Shown here: positions 51,001 to 60,963 of the stretch, piece after piece | Layout: the number at the start of each line of letters is the position of its first letter | Numbering within the stretch: the stretch's first letter is position 1 | NCBI RefSeq assembly: GCF_021155765.1 | Contig: NC_060117.1 | Coordinates: 461,001-525,000 of the forward strand | Direction: 5' to 3' | DNA from: Diprion similis | Taxonomy: Eukaryota > Arthropoda > Insecta > Hymenoptera > Diprionidae | DNA: 64,000 bases | Made by a program: the position numbers and the translations under genes | Notes under the pieces: generated by a model | Seen by the model: the letters and a program-made list of their open reading frames with translations, nothing else | The model's database searches: none | What the model was told of the DNA's origin: nothing

Positions 51001-54000
51001 CCAAGGCTGCCAAATGCATTGCTGACTGACCTCTGGAATTTTGTGCATCCCACGGCGCGCCTGCTTCCAGTAGTAGCTTCGTGCAATCTGCGCTACCTTC
51101 TTCCGCAGCTAAGTGCAAAGGCGTCGATCTTGCACTTCCAAATTGTACCCTTACATCTGCACCGTAGTTCAACAAAAGACTTACGCAACGTGCCGAGCCT
51201 AAACTGGCTGCAACGTGCAACGGCGTTTCTGTGTAAACCTGCATACAACAAATCCAACAATGTCGATGAAATATGTACAACCATTGAGGACGATAGGCCA
51301 TAATTATAGAAAGCTTTGGTCATCTAAAGTTACCACTGAATTATTTGGAGAAGCACCCGCCCTCAGTAGCTCTTCTACGCAATCGCTGGCGTCGTTTAGG
51401 ACTGCATAGTGCAGCGGAGTTTTCTCATGTTCCATGCTGTTCCCTGACAGACCGGCATCGACATTGGCGCCAGATTTCAGCAGCAGCTTCACGGACTTGA
51501 CATCCCCAGCTGCTGCCGCACAGTGTAGCGGAGTGCACTTTCTGTGCGCGTCCCACTCTTCGGGGTTGCCATTATGCTTCAACAACTCCTCGATTATTTC
51601 AACCGAACCTGAACATGCAGCCAGGTGTAGGGGCGTTCTGTGGAAATATTGAATTGGCAATTCTTCCAATATCCAAGCAATACCACTCATTTTATGTAAT
51701 TTACAAACCTGCCGTCACCGTCGCAAGCGTCAACTCGTGCTCCTCTCTGCAACAGGTACTTTACCAGCTCTAGCTTTCCACAGAAACAGGATACAAGCAG
51801 GCAAGTGTTTGGCCATTTGGAAATCAGCTCACCAGGTGCTGCCGCTGCAGCTGCATCGTTTTCTGCAGCCAGTGACGCCTTTCTTATGTATCTGAAAACG
51901 GGATATTACGGAATAAACTCAATTTAAGAAGCTCTCAAACCCATCCCCTTTGCTGTTTCAAACCTTAGAATCATTATTCCTACAAATATGTAACATAAAA
52001 TGTCGAGCGCATGCAGCCCCCTTTCTGTGAATCTCATCCTCAGTTGATCTGTCAAATCGATAAGAGAAAGTTTTATTTTTTCAAATAGCTTATCGCTGTA
52101 TAGTGACGTTGTACCGATTAACAAAACTAGGAGTCGATAGCCTGTGCCCCCTTATACTGGTATCTCCGACATTGAGATTTTGACTCTCTCGCAATGCCGT
52201 CGCCAGATCATCCCCATGGAGCGAAGGAATCAGAGCCAGTGCCGCCTCTCCTGCCGGGAGAGCGGACAATGCCAAAGTTATATCCTCTTTTTCCCATAGC
52301 TGTTGCGACTTGGGACGCTGTCTGGCGCATGCAAACACTCCTAGATCCGCACTGTCTTCGGAAGAGATGGTACTGTGGGAAGATTCCGCATCTCCGATGT
52401 CTTCGTTCTCCTATCATCATAGTGAAAAGTAACACTTAAACCGATGGACTTATTCCTCAACAAGCGGTGAAAATTACATTTAAAAACCATGCCTGTTATT
52501 GTTTGTCTCTTATTCTCTGCACTTATATTAATTTCAACTCACAGTCATAGTTAATTCCGATTAATCACCTTGAAATTTACGACGACAGACTGAGGCCTTT
52601 TATTCTCATCCGGACTGGGATTCTCCTGCAGGCTCGTAGGACGTCCCGATAGTCTGCCAAAAATATTGAACCGGTTCGGACTTGACATTCTGCGTCTAAT
52701 CGTATCCTGAAACTTGGCAGTCCCGTTTGAAAATTAATGTAACGAAACGAGGCGAACTGCGAATTATCAAACTGTATCAACGTTCCTCCGCCACAGCGAC
52801 GGGGTGCAAATAAGTTGTTACTTTTGCTCCAATTACCATGTGTGATTACGGTGCGGTGAGATGAAATCTGGGGAAAATTCACTCTCAAACTTGTGTGCTG
52901 TTGCGTAGTCGTGATTTAGACACCGCCATGCAAGCGCGATCCTCTATGTTTATTAAACACATCTGCCATATGTTTAGCGCACTCGCCCAACTATCTGCAT
53001 TCCACTCTGCATTCACTGTGAACTAATTAAAATTCTTGAGACTTTCGTGGTAGGTGAGCAGCGTTAACATGTCGATTTCGTTGATACATACGTTCAAATG
53101 TGACGATGAATTACTCGTGTCTACAATAACGAGCAACACTGACATCACCACTCTTAAGTCTAATGCGAAAATCGCTTAGTCTTCACCGCACGCGCTCTTA
53201 TCTGTTTCCGTTCTCCGTCACACATCTGACACGAAGGTATATTAAGTCTTTCTATGTTGCCGATGCATTTTCTTTTCGTAAACGCGTTTTAGTGCAACTG
53301 AAAAGGCTCGGACCTGCGCCTATTGGATTTGAAAATTGAACATTGTATCGCTTTCAAAATTTTAAAACGTTAAAAAGGAAGAGTTAAAAGCACAAATACT
53401 GTGGCCTGGAAGTGATGAGTATTGCCGCGTTTTCCAAGCAATTTGAAAAACCGCAATGAAGACATACGCAATCGTTATTATAATTTCTAACAAATGTGAG
53501 TCGTTTCCATCGCGGGAATTACCGCGACGACAATTCTTCGCTGACTTTTAAATTTACTGAGAATCAAACAATGAATATTGTTGAGGTTTAGATTGCACAG
53601 TATTAGCAATCCTAGAGGATCGTACTGTACGTTTCACACTGAGCAGAATTCGAAAAAAATTTTCGCTGCAACTTGACAAGTGATTGGTTAGATTTTTTCC
53701 CCCCGATTTTTATTGCGAACTGCCCTCAACTTTTGCGGCTCTCTCGAACTTCTGAAACCAAACTGAAGTTATTTAGAGATATCTACCGCGCCTAACTCAA
53801 CGCCGCACCACACGTTCCCCAATACCGCTGAGCACCCCGCGTCCGTTTCATCATTTCGAAGTATCACCTACGTCTACTTTTATCTTGTTTTTATTTCATT
53901 TTAATCCAGCATAAATCCAACTACGCCGCTTAGTATTTTACTCTCTGTTCAGCTGTTGTACGTAATCAGACATCAGCGAAGTACTTTAAGCAAATTTTCT

Positions 54001-57000
54001 TAATTCACAGTCGCAGTCAACGCGCAGGGGCTGTGGTCAGTTTTCGAATTTTCAAACTTGTGTCCCAGGTTTCTCTCTCTTTTATTTTATGTTTATTTTG
54101 TAATACTCTGCAACTACATTGTCTAATATTGTTATAGACATAAATAAACCATCTATCTATCTACCTATCTATCTTTTCATCATCAACGTACTACGTGCTT
54201 CTGATGTTACGTGGTATCGGATATTCGTATTTTACAGATCGGTGCAGATGGAGTCAATTCTTTGGTTCGAAAGAAAATGGGAGTACAGTATGTGTCGTGG
54301 AACTACGAGCAGATGGGAATTGTTGCTACCGTCAAATTGTCCGAGGTATTGTTGTTGCACAGATGTCAAATATTTCACCTCAATAATATTCTTCAAATTA
54401 CCGTGTTGCGGTCATTTTTACACATAATGTGCAATTATTTGCATTCAGCCTACAGAAAACATCGTAGCATGGCAAAGATTCTTACCAAGCGGTCCTGTTG
54501 CATTATTACCGGTAAGTTTCTTCACACCCACATATTTGCTTAACAACGGGCCAGCTGTAAGTAAGCAAGCGGCAGCTGTGAAATAATTTTGGAAAGGTTG
54601 TTTGACGTTTGAACTTTGTATCCACACGATTCATCTCTCAGTTTAACTACAGTTAAAAAATTTACAACAAAGTCACCAAAACGAAGGTTCAAATGAGTTA
54701 CGAATATACAGGCGTATAGTACGAAATCGTGCCAGCTCGATGAAAATTATACGAACTATTCTCAGTTTTATTTTTAAACACATGTGTAAAAATTGCAAGC
54801 GATACTCAGAACCATACCGAAGTTATTTCCACTTTTATCCGGCAGTTTCCCATAAGGACCCGAATAAGAATAAGAATCCGGAATTAAATATAGAAAAAAT
54901 TTGACTAGGTAACTTAAATTTTCTACTCTTGTTATGTTATTTATCACGCTGTAAAATACCAAGATTTCTTCCCTTGAATCAAATTAATTCATTGTCAAAA
55001 CCATCCAGACCAAGATCATTCGAAGGACGTCTATCGTGACTTTCAACAGGCGGCGAAGGCCGTTCAGTTTTATAATTTCGCCGACTTTGATCTAGTTAAT
55101 AAAGTCTTCTGCTCGTGTATTTATTTTGAAAATCATTATCGCGGAATTCAAAAATTGGCTGTGCTCGTTGTAAATCACTTACAAATCTTACAATGAACCC
55201 TTCACACAATTAGTTTTTATGCCTGTGTATCGTAACCTACAGCTTGCGTTTGTCGCAAAGGAATATTCCGCCTGCTGAACCGCAGCCCGCAACTAAACTT
55301 ACATACCGACTGCGTCCCTCGGATATTCTATATTTATTGGATATATAATATATAGGTATATAAACCCAGAATTGCCGACAAAACAGGGACATACAGTAAA
55401 ATACGACCAGCCAAATCAGCGTTACTCGAATAACCGGCATCGATTAAAATCCAGCCACATCTCGTTATACGTAGAATGATTTATCTACTTACTATACTGT
55501 ACATTTCCTTCAATCTTTGAACTGCGTGCGGCGACTGTATGCATGGCATGTACCTAATGATTCATATTTACAGTACATAATTGCAGTAGATATTAAAATA
55601 ATAATCTTCTGACGGCAGTTAACGGATACACTGAGTTCTTTGGTATGGTCTGTATCGACGGCAGAAGCGAAAAAACTCCTGAGTTTATCAGAAGAAGAGT
55701 TTGTCGATTCGTTGAACGACGCCTTTTGGAAAATACACCCGAAAGACGGCATGGTCGAAGCTGGCATGCGGGCTCTGGGTCAGCTCCTGGAAGGGCTTTC
55801 CTTGCATAGCGGATTTACCAGGCAACTACAACCCTCGATTCGTGGAATCGTCGAGGGGACCAGGGCCGCATTTCCACTTGGATTCGGACACGCGGCTTCT
55901 TACGTAAAACCGGGCGTCGCGCTCGTTGGGTGAGTTCACCGCGAGGTGCAAACAATATGACTCGTTTCTTACAATATTTAGTTGCATATAACGGGATTTC
56001 ACTGCAGCGACGCTGCTCACCGTGTTCATCCCCTCGCCGGTCAGGGCGTAAATCTAGGATTCGGAGATGTCATCGCGCTCGTTCAAGTACTCGCCGATGC
56101 CAATCGAAACGGAGCCGTTCTCGGAGATGCCGCGTACTTGGCCAAATACGAGACGTCGAGGCAGCGACATAACGTTCCAACTATGTTGGCAATCGACGCG
56201 CTGCATAGATTATACAAAGGGACCGCCGCACCGATCGTATTAGCAAGAAGCTTAGGACTTCAGCTAACAAACGCGTTGCCCCCCTTGAAGGTATTAAAAA
56301 CTCTACTAATTTTAGGAATTGATGGATTCCTATTTCTCCTTTGGCAAACTACCCTGACTCAATGGCTTCTTTGCTTTACCCTTATGCATTTTTGTACAAT
56401 AACACGATTCACAGTCGATTTCGACCTCGTCGAATATCTTTCCAATTGTCGAAGTCCAAGCATTTGAAACGAGAAAAATGGTTCAACAGTCACATTCTAT
56501 ACGCAATTCTGAACAAAAACACTTCAATTCATTTATATTTGAGGTAGGAATAAAGAAATAGCACAGGTTCTACAAAATCGTAATAGTAAATTCGTAGAAT
56601 TCATGCCATTTCGTTACTTCTGCGTCGTTGAGTTCTGTTTCGTGTTTGAGGTAAGCGGACTTGTATATTTGAAGATATATTCGTCAACGTCGAAATCGAC
56701 GACGGTACGTCTTAACATAAAGTACCGTTGGTTTCGATGAATACGGTGGTAATTTTCGACATGCAGCTGCCCTCAAGGATTACGGGCTTGCACCTGGCAG
56801 CGGCAGGTATAGCCAGCTGCAGCCGGCTGAATAGACATCTCTGCGTTGGAGGGGAGGGGGATTCCTTTTCTATGCGGTTCATAACCGTATCTTTGCGTTC
56901 GCTCACTTGAATCTTGATAACCTTGTACTCGTTATAGACATCTTTATTCAGAAGCATTTGATGGGCTGGTAGCTTGCACATCCTCAAGTGTATTAATGTA

Positions 57001-57062
57001 GTGAATCTTTGATGTTACAGAGAGCAATAATGAAACATGCATCAGACCACCGGACCAGTTAA
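48049..57062 (+). CDS. Coq6: Ubiquinone biosynthesis monooxygenase COQ6, mitochondrial
   Basis: Exons 48049-48250, 48599-48789, 48931-49170, 54238-54345, 54449-54511, 55619-55929, 56008-56290 and 57021-57062 agree in phase and give 479 residues; human COQ6 has 468. FAD-binding motifs are present in order: [16 protein letters not shown] near residue 50 (GxGxxG), IGADGVNS, and [20 protein letters not shown] near the end. The last exon encodes [13 protein letters not shown]. Known: COQ6 is a flavin monooxygenase that hydroxylates C5 of the coenzyme Q ring, at the matrix face of the inner membrane within the CoQ synthome. The Ser/Arg-rich, acid-poor N-terminus fits a mitochondrial targeting peptide. 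Intron 3 is about 5 kb and hosts an antisense TRPA gene. The first donor (GTTAGG) is non-ideal, but the phase fits. Confidence 0.92.
49220..52688 (-). CDS. TRPA-subfamily cation channel (pyrexia/waterwitch-type)
   Basis: Minus-strand exons 52569-52688, 52115-52410, 51709-51891, 51334-51637, 50861-51238 and 49220-50770 agree in phase and give 943 residues, similar to insect pyrexia (about 950). After about 175 unconserved residues come eight or nine ankyrin repeats ([73 protein letters not shown]), about residues 190-480. A six-segment membrane domain follows from about residue 560, with a pore-helix region ([19 protein letters not shown]) and S6 ([20 protein letters not shown]). The C-terminus ends in a coiled coil ([20 protein letters not shown]) that could support tetramerisation. 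Known: TRPA channels sense heat, chemicals or humidity in insects. I cannot tell pyrexia from waterwitch or the hymenopteran TRPA branch by eye. The gene lies wholly inside COQ6 intron 3. Confidence 0.9.
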
Positions 57063-57103
57063 ATTACTAAATACACCTCATCGAAAGCGCGGTTTGTATG
57101 CTC

Positions 57104-57185
57104 AAATTTGAGTACAGACTCGCGATCGTTACACGACACTATCGAAATATGTACGTGTAACGATCGCGAGTCTGTACTCAAATTT
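57104..57185. repeat. Perfect 32-bp-arm hairpin just after the COQ6 stop
   Basis: 57104-57135 is the exact reverse complement of 57154-57185, with an 18-base loop (57136-57153). The arm begins AAATTTGAGTACAGACTCGC. It starts 41 bases after the COQ6 stop codon, so it is probably transcribed in the COQ6 3' UTR. Perfect pairing without bulges is unlike a typical animal microRNA precursor and more like a small palindromic element or a hairpin-siRNA source. Confidence 0.9.
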
Positions 57186-58708
57186 TTATATATATACACA
57201 TATGTGTGTGTACATAATTGATCTATTATATGTACTATATCTATGCAAACGTAACTATATGTGCTTAATTACCGAATTTTACGTTTGCTTATTAAATATC
57301 TAAGAGTCGGCAATACATGATGTTTTACCGTCAATTGTATTCTTACAAATATCCTCCATATAACGTGATAATCAAACTTTGCAATTCTACTTCGCGCAGA
57401 CTGTTGCATATACATGTGTTAGAGAAATAATTCGTGAAATCTCTGCGCCATGGCCTAATTTTCCAATCCAATGCAAACGTGTAATGAAATTCTGGGAAAC
57501 ATTTCGCATGTGTGCTTAGATTTATATTTTTTTATTTCAAGAAAGTGGTAAATCTTGGCAACGCCGACGTGCTCGCGTACATAGCTTCACTTACCACAAT
57601 TTTTATTTTTTCTCTGTTAATTTCAAATCATATGACAAATTCCAAGTACACAATGGGAGATTCTCAATTGTAAAATAATTTGACCAAATTGCTCAGCGAT
57701 TCGCTGATTTCAAGGTCTAGATTCCCTCAAGTTTTTCTCGAACTGATATACAAATGCGTATAGGTATTTGGCCTTCGTTTCTATAAATAAAATACAAATC
57801 ACCCGAGACACGTATATTTGTAACTGTGTATTAGTCATCGAAATGCCTGGACGCGTGTGTAAAAATGACGTTGATCAGCAAATACACGGCTCTATCAATC
57901 GTCAGCTGATAATAACGGTTCGAGCTTTTTTCACGACGTCCTTGAGAGATTTCGAGCCATACGAACGTGTTCGGAATCTCTTACGCTTATTAATGTTATA
58001 CCTATTCCTGATCTGCGGCGCATCTATTGCTTGTGAATAAAAGCAACTGCGAAAAACATGATGCATGCTTCTAGATCACATCTGTCAAACTAATTGGACC
58101 CCGTTTCTCTTTCGTGGTCCTCCACAAAATTGGTTATTCGTCACGATCAGCATCGTAATCGGTATCAATAACAAGGTACCTTTCGTAAAAAAAAATGGTA
58201 AAAAAAACTATACAACTACACGACAACTACAAAAATGATATGTGGGGACGAAACTAAGATTATTAGTATTTTTGTAGAGCAATAGAGCGTATACTACGCA
58301 GCGAACAAGGAAAATCAATGACGACGCTTCTCTTACATGCATATGTATGTATATGCGTCAACGGCAACGGAAGGGAGGCGAGAGTAGATACGATACATTG
58401 ACCGATGACGTAGCGTCTCGACGCCGACGCCTTGGCCGTAGAACGCAGGAACATCCATTCGCCTACGCGGTGAAATCCTCCTTTAATACCTCGCTACTTT
58501 TGCTCTGGCGGCAATTAAATGATATGTTTATAAGGGCAAAACACATGGTTTTGATTTTCTTTGAATACAGGGGTAAAACGGAGGGCCAGGGAGAGATCGG
58601 TTGAATAAAATCTAGGTAAATAATTGGGACTAGTTCGGGCGGACTGGGCGTAGTAGCACGGCGTTCGATGAGGCGTCGGTAGCGAGGCCTGGCGACACCC
58701 ACCAGGGG
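57186..58708. other. COQ6 downstream region, no gene seen
   Basis: AT-rich, beginning with TA and TGTG short repeats right after the hairpin. The plus frame at 57768-58040 is open by itself but shows no family resemblance or splice context. GC content rises from about 58.35 kb toward the TATA box at 58.71 kb. Confidence 0.5.
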
Positions 58709-58716
58709 TATATAAA
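58709..58716 (+). promoter_or_regulatory. TATA box (TATATAAA)
   Basis: TATATAAA set in GC-rich flanks (CCAGGGG before, CCCCCACC after), which makes it stand out from the AT-rich background. Expected transcription start is near 58740, ahead of the coding-like blocks at 58.79-59.46 kb. Confidence 0.45.
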
Positions 58717-58789
58717 CCCCCACCATCCTGCGCCCGGGCACATTCCATCGTCGGACGCGGTAGGGACTGTATCGAGTAGCGTTGCTAGT

Positions 58790-59460
58790 GACACGGTGGA
58801 TCGAATAAATCAAGAACGAAGATATCGCATAGCTGCTGACCAACTCCGAACGAAGAAGTATAGGCGTAAGGCGTATTGCGTCGCGTACGAGAGAAGCGTC
58901 ACCGGCGACTCGAAGCTTGATACAGGTTGGTGTATACTGTATTCATTAGTTATCTGAGGAAGACGCGTCAGCCCGTCAATCAATGAACGAGACAGACGTA
59001 TAATCATCGAATCTGAGGGCTGTTCCAAATCTTTCCCAACAATTTGATATCCGATTTCATCGAAATGGGAGCCACTCGGAAGCCACGAGAATATGATATC
59101 GATCAACCGAGTCATACCGAAGAATTGTCCAATTGGATACTCAGGGTTCGCTCTAAGAAAATAAATTGCCGTCGAAACCGCAGACGCAACCTGAGGATGG
59201 AAGCTGTCCTTACGTACACCCTTTCTAAGGCTGAGCGAGAGCTGCGCAACAAGCAGATGTTGAGATTCAAGAGATGGCAGCAGGTTAAAGACAAACTCAC
59301 CATAAGTCAAAGACACTGCCAAAATGAGGAGGAGTTCTCCGAATCTAGCTACGACGAGCGAGAGGGGAATGTCTGGGAGGCGCCGCTGTGCTCGGAATTG
59401 AGCAGCTTGGACAGTTTTATGTTGATGCTGAAGGAAATCAAGGCTCCCTTGCAAAGATGA
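58790..59460 (+). CDS. Unidentified basic protein, candidate two-exon model
   Basis: Two coding-like plus-strand blocks. The first (to 58925) reads DTVDRINQERRYRIAADQLR and is very basic. The second is open from before 59018 to the stop at 59458-59460 and includes MGATRKPREYDIDQPSHTEE, an Arg-rich run (CRRNRRRNLRMEAVL), a charged helix (LSKAERELRNKQMLRFKRWQ) and an acidic segment. They are in different frames; an intron 58926-59017 (GTTGGT...CTGAG) would restore phase, but its acceptor is weak. No ATG occurs in the first block, so translation may begin at 59065, giving 131 residues, with the first block as leader. The reverse strand is also open for 214 codons, but its composition looks like the shadow of a charged plus-strand gene. 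Family not recognised. Confidence 0.35.
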
Positions 59461-60401
59461 GTTTTATACCAGCTGATCATTGGGAAACATACTTTGATGA
59501 AAGAAATACCTGGTACCGTTGATTCGTTCTAACCATTGAATTCTACAATCGAGGGATGGCATCTGGTATAGTTTGCTTGCAAGTTAGACACCGAACGATA
59601 CTCTGTGGTACTTCCTTGGAATGCAAATAAAACAAAGCCTCGAGGATATTGAAGAAGAAGAAAATTTGGGAGAACAAGAATAGCTCCTTTCAGCTTTCCT
59701 GTACTTAGGCATACCCCGCGGGAAAAAGGACTAGTCCTAGCTACGATGTCCCGATGTATATCTGGATATTTTTTAATTGCAGTCTCTCCGTTTGAGATGG
59801 CAATGGAATGGAGGGCTGAGGTGGCTGGTTCCGATGACATTGGGAAGCTAGGGGGACTGATGACTGGAAGCCCTGCAAAGGCTCTCTGCCAATCAGCGGT
59901 TTGGTTTGTAGACCGTATCGAAACCAAAGTCTTTTTTGCAATAAAAAGTATAAACTCTTCTTATCCTTCACATGTCTATTCATGTGTTGGGAATTTGCAA
60001 TAGATGCGGAAAAGTAGTATATTGATCACTAAATTCAGAGATTATTTTGAAATCCGTTACAGACTCAAAGGATGCACTTTACGTGTACCACAGACATAAT
60101 TTTTTATAAATCTTAAGACCACCGTAATCGTAATTCGTAAATTAGAAGAAGGAAAGAAATTGTTATACGCCAGTCTTATGAAATGTGTTTTTAAAAGAAA
60201 ACGATTGTAAGCATATATAATTTAATTCATATTGAATTTTCTTTTTGTTGTGTATAATTCTGTTTTATAGATGGAGACCAAAGACTCGATAAAAGAATAT
60301 TTTTACAAAAATAAAGATGTTATATATTTACAAAGCAATATTTTTTCTTGCATCACAATAATCTTATTCGTTGTACTATTAATTCCATAAATCCTTTTCA
60401 G

Positions 60402-60963
60402 TACGGCAGTAGACCCATAGAAAATTGCGTTGTGAGCCAAAACTTGGTACAAAGGTCACCCCGGGCTGTCGGTGTGTCTGGTTGCACTTCCACCGAATCA
60501 AGCGTACGTCGGCGGGCGTATTTTAAAAAACGAAAGGGATATTCTGTGTTTCTAGACAGCCACGAGGCAGCCTGGCTGAAATCGCACCTCAAAACTCAGC
60601 GTATCGCCCGCTCAGTCTACACCCCTGATTTGCAAGCGAGACCGCATCTCAAAATAAATCATCCCTCGTTTGCCGCTGATCCGAGAACAAGCCAGAAAAC
60701 TAGGGGATATACCGGCGGTGAGCTGTCCCTATGTTACACCCCCTCCTCCCCCAGGAAATATGGTATTTTCTCAGGTCTGACGAACGGCACGGGCGAGCTG
60801 AAGTTGAATAGGTCTATTACATGCCAGACTTACGGGTTCATCCCACCTAACGTCGCATGCCGATCGATCATCCCTCATCACCGATTGCACGAAACTCAGT
60901 CGAACCGCAGTTATTCAGGAACGCACCAGTTTCAATACCATTCTAGGATAGAGAAAGTGCCAG
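60402..60963 (+). CDS. Unidentified internal exon, basic Tyr/Ser-rich protein
   Basis: A 562-base open segment follows a good acceptor (ATCCTTTTCAG) and ends before GTATGG. It encodes about 187 residues beginning YGSRPIENCVVSQNLVQRSP, then AYFKKRKGYSVFLDSHEAAW, KINHPSFAADPRTSQKTRGY and a His/Arg/Tyr-rich end. The incoming phase is 0. The upstream block at 59018-59460 ends in a stop, so a donor inside that block or a separate gene is needed to connect them. No domain recognised. The reverse strand is not open across it, which favours the plus strand. Confidence 0.4.

Noticed and set aside
56712-56987. 91-codon minus frame in COQ6 intron 7
   Set aside because: It is open by itself but has no splice partner or recognised domain, and its length is within chance for this base composition.
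57104-57185. MicroRNA precursor interpretation of the hairpin
   Set aside because: Animal miRNA precursors normally contain bulges and mismatches. A bulge-free 32-bp stem, and no known miRNA seed that I recognise, argue against it; a palindromic element is kept instead.
58810-59454. 214-codon open frame on the minus strand
   Set aside because: It has no splice or homology support, and its Leu/Ser/Phe-rich composition is what the reverse of a Lys/Arg/Glu-rich plus-strand coding region gives. The plus-strand reading is preferred.
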